Shown here: in pieces, positions 10,009 through 19,927 of the stretch | Layout of the letters: each line of letters starts with the position of its first letter | Numbering within the stretch: the stretch's first letter is position 1 | Assembly (NCBI GenBank): GCA_028690665.1 | Contig: JAQVAV010000013.1 | Span: 40,383-104,382, forward strand | Origin: Paludibacter sp. | GTDB lineage: Bacteria; Bacteroidota; Bacteroidia; Bacteroidales; Paludibacteraceae | Reading direction: 5' to 3' | Length of the DNA stretch: 64,000 nt | Made by a program: the position numbers and the translations under genes | The notes under the pieces: model-generated | Databases searched by the model: none | Told to the model about the DNA's origin: nothing | What the model saw: only the letters and a program-made list of their open reading frames with translations

Positions 10009-12117
10009 ATGAAACAAAAGTCTATTGCACTGTTAAGTCTTTGTATTGTCTTTTTTTTAGGTGCACAAGCATCGAAAATTATTAAAAACCCTTACTATAA
10101 AGTATCTAAGTCAGGAGTGTTTCATGTTGCACAAATAGAAACAAACCGGAAGGAAACCCGTTTGACAATTCATGCAACCATTGTGCCTGATGGTTGGGTG
10201 AAATTTTCGGATGCGGCATCTATTGAAATAACAGAAACCGGTAAAAAAATATATCCGAAAGCTATCGAAGGTGGAGAGTTTAATAAAGAAATTCGCTTAC
10301 ACACAGGAGATTCAACTTTTGTATTGATATATCCGAGACTGTCGAAGAAGGTCAAAAGCATTACTTATGATGATACGGTTTATGATATTTCATTGGACGA
10401 AAACCATCCGAACCATCCGGAAATAAATAATACTAATCCGGAGGCAGAACAATGGATAAAAGAACAATTGGATAAAGCGGCCATAAAAACTCCGGCAGAC
10501 TTGGATGATTCCACACAATTTTTCAACAGTACTTCTGCTCGGTTGATTGGTTACATCAAAGGCTATGACTCCCGTTTGGGAATGCTTTCGGGCTCTCTCG
10601 ATATTATAAATCCTTTTACAGGAGATTATTTCTCAACACCATTGGATATTATGTCCGATGGACGTTTCGAGGCAAGCCTGTCTCTTTTAAACCCGATTTG
10701 TACTTCTGTAAACATCAATGATCAGAAAATCGATTTCTATATTGAACCGGGTCAAACACTGGCTATGGTGATTGATTGGAACGAGTTTTTGATTGCCGAT
10801 AGGCTTAAAGAACCTTCATATAAACTCAAAGAGCTTGTGTTTGAGGGGCCTTTAGCTGCTGTAAATCAGGAATTGCTGAAAATTACAGTAGATGTGTCGA
10901 AACCCAAGGTTGATAGTTGTAACACTTTATCTCCTTTAGATTTTAGAGATAAAGTTACGGCGGTTTATAACCAGTATGAAAAAAGACTTCGGGATTATTG
11001 TAAAGATAATGACTTTGGACCTAAAGCAAAATCATTAATAGAGGTGAATAAACAGATAGATTTTGCAAATGTTATGTTTGGTTTTGAACAGAGTATGTTG
11101 CATCTACCTAAAAGAGCTAATCTGCCGTTAGATTTTTACGATTTTCTTCAAACAATTTCTTTGAATAATTATAAATTGTTGTCTGGGACTGATTTTAAAC
11201 AATTTATTCAGAATTTTGAATACTGCGATGTTTTTTCTAAAGCTGATCACATGACATTTAATTTGTACTATTTTTATAAATATTTGAAAATGAATGGTGT
11301 ATGCTTGGCTGCTGAGGACGAACAAATATGGTCAAAAGCTGATAATATAAATACATTGATACATAATGGATGGACTTTTGTGCAAAAATATATTCAGTAT
11401 TATCCTGATTTCCAAAAGCAATATGATACAACAGGTAAGGATGAAAAATATATAAATTTGTGGAAGGGCAGAGATTCTCTTATGATAAACGATTTAAAAC
11501 TGGAACCGAACCTTATGCAGCAAATAGTGAAGTTCCGTTCTTCTAAATTTTATTTTTCAGATATGAATAAGGATGAAGCAACTCGTTTTTTGAATTTCAT
11601 CCAGACCGGAGTTTATTTGCCGATTTTGAAAGATGAAATGCAGCAAGTGTTTTATGAAAATTTTGATTCAGTTGAAGATAGCCTTTCTAAGGAAGATATA
11701 GAAGATTTCTTTAAAGCACTTATTTCTCCTTTGAGAACGCGGTATTTGGTGGTCGATTTCTGGAAAGAAACTTATGATTATTGTCTTTCTAATATTGAAT
11801 TAGAGAAACCATTAATTGAAAAGTATGCCGATAACCGTGATGTTGCATTTTTGTTTCTTAGTCCGCAAAATGATTATTCATTGAAAGAATACACTAAATA
11901 TGTAATGGGGGATCATCTTACCGTTTATGTTCAGATTCCTGCTGAAAAATATAATCAGATTCAGGATTTTTATCATATTAATGGGTCTGCTCATCAAATG
12001 TTGATTGGAAAAGACGGCGAAATTTTGGAACCTAATTTGGGTGCTGTTATCAATGAAGCATTCGTAAATAATTTAATTAAAAAAATGGCGGACGAAAAAG
12101 AGCAAGATAGTATATAA
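10009..12117 (+). CDS. TlpA-like thioredoxin-fold protein lacking the CxxC motif
   Basis: A 702-residue exported protein with a signal peptide (about 1-22). It is a paralogue of the protein at 32070: both have an N-terminal DUF4369-like beta domain (here about 170-265), a long helical middle, and a C-terminal thioredoxin fold (about 565-690). In the paralogue the redox motif is WCGPC. The aligned bases here, after VVDFW, read T-Y-D-Y-C (588-592), so the first cysteine is replaced by tyrosine and only C592 remains. Disulfide exchange should therefore be lost, and the protein may have a structural or binding role. It ends 13 bases before the GH92 gene, so the two are surely co-transcribed. Family level is secure, function is not. 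Confidence 0.8.
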   Translation: MKQKSIALLSLCIVFFLGAQASKIIKNPYYKVSKSGVFHVAQIETNRKETRLTIHATIVPDGWVKFSDAASIEITETGKKIYPKAIEGGEFNKEIRLHTGDSTFVLIYPRLSKKVKSITYDDTVYDISLDENHPNHPEINNTNPEAEQWIKEQLDKAAIKTPADLDDSTQFFNSTSARLIGYIKGYDSRLGMLSGSLDIINPFTGDYFSTPLDIMSDGRFEASLSLLNPICTSVNINDQKIDFYIEPGQTLAMVIDWNEFLIADRLKEPSYKLKELVFEGPLAAVNQELLKITVDVSKPKVDSCNTLSPLDFRDKVTAVYNQYEKRLRDYCKDNDFGPKAKSLIEVNKQIDFANVMFGFEQSMLHLPKRANLPLDFYDFLQTISLNNYKLLSGTDFKQFIQNFEYCDVFSKADHMTFNLYYFYKYLKMNGVCLAAEDEQIWSKADNINTLIHNGWTFVQKYIQYYPDFQKQYDTTGKDEKYINLWKGRDSLMINDLKLEPNLMQQIVKFRSSKFYFSDMNKDEATRFLNFIQTGVYLPILKDEMQQVFYENFDSVEDSLSKEDIEDFFKALISPLRTRYLVVDFWKETYDYCLSNIELEKPLIEKYADNRDVAFLFLSPQNDYSLKEYTKYVMGDHLTVYVQIPAEKYNQIQDFYHINGSAHQMLIGKDGEILEPNLGAVINEAFVNNLIKKMADEKEQDSI

Positions 12118-12130
12118 GATAAATTATAAT

Positions 12131-14146
12131 ATGTTATTTAAGACGAAAAGAACGATTTTAGTTTTATGGCTAACTTTCATTGGTCAGCTGGCTTTCTCAG
12201 GGAATGTATGTGATTATGTAAATCTTTTTATGGGCACGGCAGGCGATCACGGGCAAGTGGATCCTGCTGCCTGTGTGCCTTATGGAATGGTTCGAATAGC
12301 CCCTGATTGCAACCCGCGTAGCCACAGCGGTTATGACTATAATGTGACTGAGGTAACGGGATTTTCTATCAACCGGATTTCAGGAATTGGTTGTGATGGT
12401 GCGGGAGGTAATCTTTGTATTCGTCCGGCAACCAAAGACGAGAAAGTAAATATGATTAAGAAAACCGAAGAAGCTTTTCCCGGATATTATACCGTGGAAT
12501 TAGACAATGGTGTTCGAACCGAATTTACGGCAACTGATCACGTCGGTTTTCAACGGTATCATTATCCGAAAGGAGTGGAACAAAATATGAATATTGATTT
12601 TTATTCGTCTTTCGGTGGCATGGTTGAGGCTAGTTATGAAGTAATCTCTCTGAATGAAGTGGAAGGTTATATTCACGCTAAAAATACCTGTGGGCATGGA
12701 GCCTATAAATTGTTTTTTTACCTAAAAACAAATGCTGATTTTATAGTAACTGAGAAATCTGATAAAAGTTTATCAATTCGTTTTTCCGGGAAAGATGCTA
12801 AAACTGTAGAATTGCGTTTAGCATTGTCTCCTATTGACGAAAAAACGGCTCAGGATGAATTCCGGAATGTAGCAGACCTGTCTTTTAAGCAGGTGAAGAA
12901 TAAAGCTGAAAAAGATTGGCGAAATTTACTGTCGAAAGTAAAAGTTTCAGGTTCGAAGGAAGAGAAAACTTTATTTTATACATCATTATATCGTGTCTTT
13001 CTTACGCCAGCCAACGTAACTTCCGTAGATGGGCAATACTTGGGTACGGATGGAAAGGTTTATGATCAGAAAGATTTTACGTATTACAGTTCATGGTCGA
13101 TTTGGGATACATACCGGACCAAATTTCCGCTTATGACCCTGTTAGATGCCGGAAGAATGAAAGACATTGCCTCTTCGTTATGTAAACTGTATGTAAATGG
13201 GAAAAAGGACTGGGCGACAAAATTTGAATCAACGCCAACTGTACGTACCGAACATGCCGCTACCGTTGTTTTGGATGCATACAAAAAAGGTATCAAAGGC
13301 ATAAACCTGGCAGAAGCTTACGAAGGTATAAAGTCGGAGGTGGAAAATTGGCCTATGAATCGTCCTGATCAGATATTGGAAGGCTGTATTGATATATGGA
13401 CTTTATCGGAAATAGCCGGAATTCTTGATAAAAAAGCCGATTCAATACATTACGCAGAAAAAGCCCGGGAAATTTTTCAGAAAACATGGAATCATGATTT
13501 TAAAACAATAGATGAATCTTTTTCGAAAATGAGAGACAATGGACTTTATCAGGGAACTCGTTGGCAGTATCGCTGGGCTTTGCCTCAATATCAGGATATT
13601 ATGTCGGAAAGTATTGGAGGAGAAGATAAATTAGCCAACGAACTTGATTATTTTTTTCGAAATAACTTGAATAATCAGGGTAATGAACCAGGTATTCATG
13701 CACCATTTATTTTTAATAGATTGCATCAACCACAAAAAACGCAACAATATGTCAACCATATTTTACATGATGAAAATATAAATCTGTATGGAGGAAATGC
13801 AGAATACCCGGAGCCTGTTATCCGGCAGATTTTTAGAAACACTCCTGACGGCTATCTGCCCGAAATGGATGAAGATGATGGAACAATGAGTGCCTGGTAT
13901 GTATTTTCGACGCTTGGAATTTTTCCACTGGTAGTAGGTGATCCTGTGTATGAATTGACATCACCTTCATTTAATCATGTAACAATACGGTTTTACAACG
14001 GGCACATTTTAGACATTGACACAAAAAACCGGAAATCAATTTACAGCCCGGCCAAAGAAGTAAAGCTGAATGGCAAAACGCTGACTGATTTTGAGGTAAA
14101 TCATGCGGATTTGATACAAGGAGGTAAACTCGTATTTTATTATTAA
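12131..14146 (+). CDS. GH92 exo-alpha-mannosidase
   Basis: A 671-residue protein of GH92, calcium-dependent exo-alpha-mannosidases that trim alpha-1,2-, 1,3- or other linked mannose side chains. The N-terminus after the signal peptide has the family's NLFMGTAGDHGQVDPAA-type opening. The conserved GNEPGIH segment (E519) and the DEDDGTMSAWYVFSTLGIFP-type segment (D580, D582, D583) are present; family knowledge places the acid and base in these regions. It is somewhat shorter than many GH92 proteins (about 740) and has no added binding modules or sorting domain, so a periplasmic location is likely. Linkage specificity cannot be read from sequence. Confidence 0.94.
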   Translation: MLFKTKRTILVLWLTFIGQLAFSGNVCDYVNLFMGTAGDHGQVDPAACVPYGMVRIAPDCNPRSHSGYDYNVTEVTGFSINRISGIGCDGAGGNLCIRPATKDEKVNMIKKTEEAFPGYYTVELDNGVRTEFTATDHVGFQRYHYPKGVEQNMNIDFYSSFGGMVEASYEVISLNEVEGYIHAKNTCGHGAYKLFFYLKTNADFIVTEKSDKSLSIRFSGKDAKTVELRLALSPIDEKTAQDEFRNVADLSFKQVKNKAEKDWRNLLSKVKVSGSKEEKTLFYTSLYRVFLTPANVTSVDGQYLGTDGKVYDQKDFTYYSSWSIWDTYRTKFPLMTLLDAGRMKDIASSLCKLYVNGKKDWATKFESTPTVRTEHAATVVLDAYKKGIKGINLAEAYEGIKSEVENWPMNRPDQILEGCIDIWTLSEIAGILDKKADSIHYAEKAREIFQKTWNHDFKTIDESFSKMRDNGLYQGTRWQYRWALPQYQDIMSESIGGEDKLANELDYFFRNNLNNQGNEPGIHAPFIFNRLHQPQKTQQYVNHILHDENINLYGGNAEYPEPVIRQIFRNTPDGYLPEMDEDDGTMSAWYVFSTLGIFPLVVGDPVYELTSPSFNHVTIRFYNGHILDIDTKNRKSIYSPAKEVKLNGKTLTDFEVNHADLIQGGKLVFYY

Positions 14147-14272
14147 AACGCGCTTTGATAATACATATCCGTTTTGATAATTTTAAATAAAATAGTTATT
14201 TAAAATTTGTCCTGGTTGCCGTGAATGTTCTAACCGGGTACGTTTATGCTGAATTATATACCTTAAATTATT

Positions 14273-15892
14273 ATGTTGAAAAAATTAAATTGCTTTTTTG
14301 CTTTTATATTCCTGATGGGAATTATGAATGCTGGTAATGTTGTTGAAAAAAATGTTGTAGTAGATAATGTAAAAAAAATGCCGATGACTGAGAATGAAAA
14401 TATTTTGGCTAAGACATTTCTTTATACAGCATGGTTGTCGGTGCCGGATATTATGTCGAAGCCGTATAGCGATTTACGCAATACTTTAATCACGCAAGTG
14501 AAGAACAGATGTAAAGACTCACTTTCTTCTCTTCAGGCATTGAGTGACGATGACTTAGCATGGTCGGCTTTAATGTGTAAGTTTCTACGGGATGCCGGTA
14601 GAGACTCTGTTGACCTGAGTAACCTAACCTTAGATGATTATCGGAATACCGTCATTACGCTGAATAACCAAAATACAGACCGAAGTATTTCTACTTTGCA
14701 ATCATATTCGAATGCACGTAATTTGAATATTGCTTATCAGTGGTGGTTTGAGCAAAATGAATTCATTCAATTTAAAATTGATCAATTAAACTCAATTACC
14801 GCCTCCAATGCATTTTTTGACATGAAAGATAATCAGTCAACAGGAATGGATGTGCTGAGAATTGTTGAAGCGGATGAAGCTTCCTATAAGTATTTGGGAG
14901 TTTACCATTCACAGATAAGTTCTAACCATTTTGTATTGAGGTTAGCGGGAAGTAATGATCTTAAGGTTTGGCATTATATAACAAATTTAGGCGATCGTTC
15001 ACATCAGGGTGATATTAAAAAATGGGGCGATGGCTACTTGGTTGCCAATGAGCAGGATCCTGTTGAAGGTTCTAATAATATACGGATACGCTTTTTCTCC
15101 AGTTATGCTAATCTAATTACCAATAATGCAGCAAATGATATGTCTGTTCCCCATACTTTTTCATCAACAGCAGAAGGAACCCCCGACATCCGGACAATTG
15201 TCGGAGATGATCCCGTTACTTCTCATATCGTCATTGGCTTTCATTATTACGATAATGGAGTGCATGATCAGAATGCTATCGGTATTTTGTATCATTTTAC
15301 CAACTGGAGAGCTTGGAAAGATGTCATTTCGAACTACAATATTCAACTCATGGGTTATAATGGAAATATTGGTGGACGAAGTAGCTTTTATTCGAATGGA
15401 AATTATGTATTGCAGGAAGCGCAGATAACATCAAATGATTGGAGCAGTTGGCGTTTTTTGTTTGGTGACGGTGCATTTTACTATACACTGAACCCGGTTA
15501 CACCCAAAGGCTCTACCTCCTTTGCCAATCCGGGAATAGCTCCGATAGGTTCCGATAAATTTGTGGTAACAGCATTTATGCCTACGGAAGGAAATCAAAG
15601 TGGAGAGCGAGGTGATCTTTTGTATCTTGTTGATTTTGCTGATGATCCGGCGTCATTGGATAAGCCGGTAATTAATTCGACGAATAATGATGTTAAAGTA
15701 TATTCAAAAGAGGGTCTCATTCACATAGCCAATGCAGAAAATTCTCAAATTACTATTTATGATATAACTGGAGGAGTAAGGACTCGTGTCGCAGCTAAAT
15801 CATCTCTTGAATCTTTCAATCTGAAAGGAGTGTTTGTTATTTCTGTGGTTAGTGAGCAGAGTCGAAAGAATTATAAGGTTATCAACTTATAG
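14273..15892 (+). CDS. Secreted beta-propeller-like protein of unknown function
   Basis: A 539-residue protein with a signal peptide and a C-terminal region (about 465-539) resembling a T9SS sorting domain (ITIYDITGG ... GVFVISVV ... YKVINL), though the YPNP signature is missing. The middle (about 185-440) shows repeated W- and G-rich beta strands such as LRLAGSNDLKVWHYITNLG and SFYSNGNYVLQEAQ, which suggests a five-bladed propeller like those of GH43-type or GH130-type proteins. The N-terminal 150 residues look helical. I do not recognise the family and no catalytic residues can be assigned. It follows GH92 by 126 bases without a clear promoter and probably belongs to the same unit. Confidence 0.6.
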   Translation: MLKKLNCFFAFIFLMGIMNAGNVVEKNVVVDNVKKMPMTENENILAKTFLYTAWLSVPDIMSKPYSDLRNTLITQVKNRCKDSLSSLQALSDDDLAWSALMCKFLRDAGRDSVDLSNLTLDDYRNTVITLNNQNTDRSISTLQSYSNARNLNIAYQWWFEQNEFIQFKIDQLNSITASNAFFDMKDNQSTGMDVLRIVEADEASYKYLGVYHSQISSNHFVLRLAGSNDLKVWHYITNLGDRSHQGDIKKWGDGYLVANEQDPVEGSNNIRIRFFSSYANLITNNAANDMSVPHTFSSTAEGTPDIRTIVGDDPVTSHIVIGFHYYDNGVHDQNAIGILYHFTNWRAWKDVISNYNIQLMGYNGNIGGRSSFYSNGNYVLQEAQITSNDWSSWRFLFGDGAFYYTLNPVTPKGSTSFANPGIAPIGSDKFVVTAFMPTEGNQSGERGDLLYLVDFADDPASLDKPVINSTNNDVKVYSKEGLIHIANAENSQITIYDITGGVRTRVAAKSSLESFNLKGVFVISVVSEQSRKNYKVINL

Positions 15893-16122
15893 AGATGACA
15901 AATATCTTTCATTTTAAATATAGTATTTTATAGGTTTATTGTTGAAGTCTGATGTGATTATGACGGAATTTATAAAAAAAACGATTAGTAAATAATTTGC
16001 ATGGAATGTTTGTCCTTTAAATGTGTTGGCATGTTCAAAAGACAACATCCAAACCATGGTTCCACTCTCAATAAAAACTTAATATGAAATTAAAACCATT
16101 TTATTTAAGTAAGTAATCAAAA

Positions 16123-16806
16123 TTAAGCGACATAATGCGAGTAATTAATGAACAGTGTATTTCCAATCGCCGCCAACGCTCTGTTGGTTGCGTAGAAAAG
16201 CATGTCTGTACTCACATAGTCTTGAGGTCTGATCCATTTTCCTTTCAATATCCTCCAAAGTGTTTCCGCAATATTCAGGTGCGGAGAATATGGAGGCAGA
16301 TAGAAAAGAAAAAGCCCTCTTTTTTCCCATACCAGACGCAACTCCCGTATTTTATTATTACGATGAACCGTAGCATTGTCAAGCACCACAAAGGTGTTTT
16401 TGCGCACACGCAAGGAAAATGCATCGAGGAAATTCACGACCTTGTCGGCGTTGATACTTTCGGTGGTGGCGAATCCCTGATATTGGTTCTTTCTGTCAAT
16501 CATTCCGAAGATGTTGAGCCTTGCGCTTCTTTGAGATACAATGCACACATCCTCACCGGGCAACTGCCAGCCGTAAGGAACATATCCTTCGGTACAGATA
16601 TGGCTTTCATCAGCATAATACAAGGCAATGCGCCCTTCACGTTCCTGTTGTTCAAGTTCTTGCAACTTTTCGTATTTGTACTCGTAAAGTTGCGGCGAGG
16701 GGACTCCCCTTGGGCGTTTTCTTATTCGCTTATATCTTGCGCCAAGGCGGATAAAAAACGCTTGAAGGTCAAGTCGCTTGCCTCTTTGCCTGTTGCCTGT
16801 TGCCAA
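16123..16806 (-). CDS. IS630 transposase, frame B (DDE catalytic part)
   Basis: The catalytic part, with the triad visible in the 227-residue frame: D66 (YYADES), D143 (VLDNATVH) and E181 (SPHLNIAE), the D-to-E spacing of 38 fitting the IS630/Tc1 superfamily. The ATG-like start at 16806 is probably not used. Homology to IS630 proteins starts at FFIRLGARYKRIRKRP, directly after the slip site, so this part is likely made as a frame A-B fusion. The triad is intact, and the element could be active. Confidence 0.85.
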   Translation of the reverse strand: MATGNRQRGKRLDLQAFFIRLGARYKRIRKRPRGVPSPQLYEYKYEKLQELEQQEREGRIALYYADESHICTEGYVPYGWQLPGEDVCIVSQRSARLNIFGMIDRKNQYQGFATTESINADKVVNFLDAFSLRVRKNTFVVLDNATVHRNNKIRELRLVWEKRGLFLFYLPPYSPHLNIAETLWRILKGKWIRPQDYVSTDMLFYATNRALAAIGNTLFINYSHYVA

Positions 16807-17138
16807 GCCGTTTTAGCTTTGCTTACACTTTGCCTGTCCTGTTCGATGGCTGAACGCACTGCTTGTTCGTCCGAACAATCCATTATTGGTTTTCGACCAC
16901 GACCTTCACGGGTTTGTAAGCCTGTTATGCCTTCCGAAAGGAAACGTTTTACCCATGCATTAACTGACACCAAACTCATTTCGGTCTGTTCACCCGCTTT
17001 TACAGAAGGTAGTCCATCTAACTTGAGAAGAACAGCACGACAACGCATGCGAAAACAGTGGCTCGTGCCATGGCGGAAACCATGCTCTAATTCTAATCGT
17101 TGGACGCTCGTTAATTCTATCGTCTTTATTTTTCCCAT
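16722..17138 (-). CDS. IS630 transposase, frame A (DNA-binding part)
   Basis: A 138-residue N-terminal part of the transposase with helix-turn-helix character: the segments MSLVSVNAWVKRFLSEG and GLQTREGRGRKP are typical of IS630 and related HTH-containing transposases. It stops at 16722, just after the overlap with frame B. The -1 slippery heptamer lies at codons 128-129, so this is both a free product and the N-terminal part of the fused transposase. Confidence 0.85.
   Translation of the reverse strand: MGKIKTIELTSVQRLELEHGFRHGTSHCFRMRCRAVLLKLDGLPSVKAGEQTEMSLVSVNAWVKRFLSEGITGLQTREGRGRKPIMDCSDEQAVRSAIEQDRQSVSKAKTAWQQATGKEASDLTFKRFLSALAQDISE
16752..16758 (-). promoter_or_regulatory. Programmed -1 frameshift heptamer
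   Basis: Read on the minus strand this is T TTT TTA in the phase of frame A (codons CGT TTT TTA), the canonical X XXY YYZ slippery heptamer. Slipping back one base gives TTT TTT ATC and continues directly into frame B. Confidence 0.8.
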
Positions 17139-17204
17139 TGCTAATCGTATTTTATTGAATACTGATAGAACGGAATCTATTATTGAATATTGTATAAACT
17201 AAAT

Positions 17205-18512
17205 ATGAACACTTACTTACCTCTTTTATTATTTACTGTTTTTATAAGTAATATCTCTATTAGTCATGCTCAGACTACCCCAACCATAGAGACAATAAAA
17301 GAGAAATTAAGCTCTGAATATTTCGAGAAGTTATATTCAAAAACATACTTTAGTCTTTTAGACAGGCTGGATTCCAAAGGTTATTTACCCGAGTCGCTAA
17401 CTGGGGCATATTCAGGAATGTTCCCTCGTACCACAGGGCCATACGTTTTTTTGCTTATAGAAACAGGAAGATATCAGAAAGCTGAACTTACACTAAAATA
17501 TTTATTGGAAACACTTGAAAAAAACAATTTGGAACGTATTCCCCGTGTGATAGGAGGCACTTTCAATATTGAAGATGACCAATTCCAAATTGACGGACAA
17601 GCACATGTTATATTGGCTTGGGCACGATTGGCATTAAAAAGAGGACATACTCAATTTGAAGATGATACATGGGAACAAGTAAGAGCATTAATGAAATTTA
17701 CTACAAGCCGTGCATTTTTTCTTCATGGACATTGGTATGGACACTGGTCAATTGAACCGGGATTAGTGCGTAATACTGCCATTGAACACTCCAAAGAATC
17801 ACGAATGTGGGATGCCTTCGATCTCCTTACACAAAGTTTTGTTGGTGCTGCTTTAACAGATATGGTGACAATAGCAGAAAAACATCAGGATAAAAAAATG
17901 GTGAAACTTTGGAGTAATCAGCTTGATTTATTGAAAGATGGCTTAGACACAAATTTGACCACAACTTATTATGGTATAAAAACATATCTGGAAATGTTAT
18001 TGCCAAATGGAGATACGGGTGTTTCATATCCGGGTTTAGGTTGGGTAACACTTTCGCCTGTTGCAGCTGGCTGGGAAGGTTTGGATCATAGCATTATGCA
18101 AAATACAGTAAAAATAATGCATGAAAAGTTGCTAAAACAAAGCAACGGAGTAGTATGGATGCCTACTGATGGATATCCTGATGGAACATTTTCAAATGAA
18201 ATTATAGGGAAAGGAATTGCCTGGGAAATCGCTTTTGCGAACTCCGAAAATGATTTCAATCGTTTGGATGAAATATTGAATTTGATAAAAACTGTGAATG
18301 CGGACAACCCTATTTATATGGAGGGTGCATGGTTAGATGGTGATGGATATTTTCAAAATAAACGATTGGTGAATTCTGATATTAACCAAATGACAGATTG
18401 TGTGTGGAAAGTAAAGGATGCCGGTAATGGCGAACAAACGGCATGGTGGTGCTGGGCAATAGCTCGTTTGCGAAAGTCAGTAGGTTTATCCGCCGAGCCG
18501 AAAAGAATGTAA
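17205..18512 (+). CDS. Six-hairpin ((alpha/alpha)6) glycosidase-like protein, copy 1
   Basis: A 435-residue exported protein. I chose the ATG at 17205, which gives a normal signal peptide (MNTYLPLLLFTVFI..., cleaved near HAQ); an upstream TTG at 17190 in the same frame is less likely. Conserved features are YLPESLTGAY, MFPRTTGPY (around R75), an IEDDQ motif (D124, D125), SIEPG, and VWMPTDGYPDG. The pattern of helical hairpins with polar loops is that of six-hairpin glycosidases (the GH125/GH88/GH63-like fold class), but I do not recognise the exact family. No binding module or sorting domain is present, so it is probably periplasmic. It is followed by a paralogue 24 bases downstream. In this context an alpha-mannoside or related glycan substrate is a guess. 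Confidence 0.65.
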   Translation: MNTYLPLLLFTVFISNISISHAQTTPTIETIKEKLSSEYFEKLYSKTYFSLLDRLDSKGYLPESLTGAYSGMFPRTTGPYVFLLIETGRYQKAELTLKYLLETLEKNNLERIPRVIGGTFNIEDDQFQIDGQAHVILAWARLALKRGHTQFEDDTWEQVRALMKFTTSRAFFLHGHWYGHWSIEPGLVRNTAIEHSKESRMWDAFDLLTQSFVGAALTDMVTIAEKHQDKKMVKLWSNQLDLLKDGLDTNLTTTYYGIKTYLEMLLPNGDTGVSYPGLGWVTLSPVAAGWEGLDHSIMQNTVKIMHEKLLKQSNGVVWMPTDGYPDGTFSNEIIGKGIAWEIAFANSENDFNRLDEILNLIKTVNADNPIYMEGAWLDGDGYFQNKRLVNSDINQMTDCVWKVKDAGNGEQTAWWCWAIARLRKSVGLSAEPKRM

Positions 18513-18536
18513 GGTGTTGTTAATGAATAAATAATT

Positions 18537-19882
18537 ATGAGGTTCAAATTATATTTAATGTCTTGTGTGTTGTCTTTGTTTACATTACAACTGACAATAG
18601 CTTCAGATAAACCACAATCAGTTATAAAAGAAGATATAACACGGTTTCTTACGGAAGACCTTGAGCAGTTATATTCTGTTACTTACTCCAAATTAATAAG
18701 TAGAATGGACTCATCCGGATATTTGCCGGAATCATTGACCGGTGCCTACAAAGGGATGTATCCACGTACAGTTGGTGCATATGCATTATTGATGATAGAA
18801 ACCGAACGCTATTCTAAAGCAGAAATCGCTCTGAAATATATACTTGATGCAATGAAAGATAATGAAGAGATATTTGTGCCACACGTAGTAGGAAACGAAG
18901 GAAATGACAACGGTGGACGGGCAAATATTATTGATGATCAATACCAAAGCGATGCACATGCTCATGTCATATTGGGGTGGGCGCGGCTTGCTTCTGCAAG
19001 AGGGATTACTCAATTTGAAAGAGATACATGGCCACAAGTAAAAGCGTTGATGAATCGTTTGGCAGATAGAACCCTTTTCCAATATGGTAGCTGGTCTATT
19101 GAGCCGGGATTATTAAGAGCAGTTACATTTGAGCATTCGCGCGATGGACGAATGTGGGATGCTTATGATTTGCTTACTCAGAGTCTTTTTGGTGCGGCAT
19201 TGTCAGAAATGGCTAAGATAGCCGATACGATGGGCGAAATAGCACTTGCTTCAACCTGGAGAGAAAAGGAGCGAATTTTGAGCGAAGGTATAAACAAGAA
19301 TCTGGTAGTAGAACGAGATGGACAGCAGACTTATGCCGAAATGTTCATTCCGAATGGAAATGGCGGTACACCTTATATGGGCATGGGTTGGGTTTGTTTT
19401 TCGCCGGTTGCAGCCGGTTGGGAGGGTGTTGACCACAGTGTGTTAAGAAATACAATGGGCTCATGGAAAAAAACTATCTGCAAACAACTGACGGAATACG
19501 TTGGATGCCGACAGATGTATATTCTGATGGAGTTTTTGTAGATGAAGTAATCGGAAAAGGTATCGGTTGGGAATTGGATTATGCACGATCTGAAGAAAAT
19601 TACGATAGAATATATGAAATTCTCCAACTGATAAAGGCTGCCAATATCGGTAAGTCTATTTATATGGAATTTGCATGGCTGGAAGGAAATGGATTTACCC
19701 GAAATAGTAAAATAACAAAGAGTGCTGTTGATAGTAAAATGCAAGGAACAACACAATGGACATCAAGAGATGTTGGTAATGGTGAACAAAACACATGGTT
19801 TTGTTGGGCAATGGCGCGTTTACGAAAATCAGTAGGGTTATCAGCAGAACCCGAAAAAATACAAAATACAAATAATGAATAA
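18537..19882 (+). pseudogene. Six-hairpin glycosidase-like protein, copy 2, frameshifted
   Basis: A tandem paralogue of the gene at 17205, with the same landmarks (YLPESLTGAYKGMYPRT, IIDDQYQSDAHAHV, WSIEPGLLR, SPVAAGWEGVDHS). The reading frame breaks near 19461: the first frame runs from 18537 to 19541 but loses homology after NTMG, while the second frame picks up at ATG 19463 (MEKNYLQ...GIRWMPTDVYSDG) and runs to the same C-terminus as copy 1 (RKSVGLSAEP). Alignment to copy 1 implies one base missing in the GGCTC-ATG stretch (about 19460-19462). Either a recent inactivating mutation or a sequence error would explain this, since both halves are otherwise well conserved. If intact it would be about 447 residues with a signal peptide. 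Confidence 0.75.
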
Positions 19883-19927
19883 AATAATATGGAGATTCTG
19901 TGTGTCGTTTTTGGAAATATAAATAAA

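Larger units (their letters stand above)
16123..17138 (-). mobile_element. IS630-family insertion sequence
   Basis: The two overlapping minus-strand frames form one IS630 (Tc1/mariner-type) transposase. Terminal inverted repeats and a TA duplication could not be identified with confidence, so the limits given are those of the coding region. The element sits between the protein ending at 15892 and the six-hairpin gene at 17205, only about 65 bases from the start of the latter, and may alter its expression. The 230 bases to its left hold no gene. Confidence 0.85.

Noticed and set aside
16135..17202. A long open frame on the plus strand opposite the IS630 transposase
   Set aside because: Its translation has no family resemblance, and the minus strand carries a full DDE transposase; it is a shadow frame.
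16080..17204. Terminal inverted repeats of the IS630 element
   Set aside because: Comparison of both flanks gave only AT-rich partial matches, so no ends are claimed.
17190..17204. TTG at 17190 as the start of the first six-hairpin gene
   Set aside because: The ATG at 17205 starts directly at a normal signal peptide.
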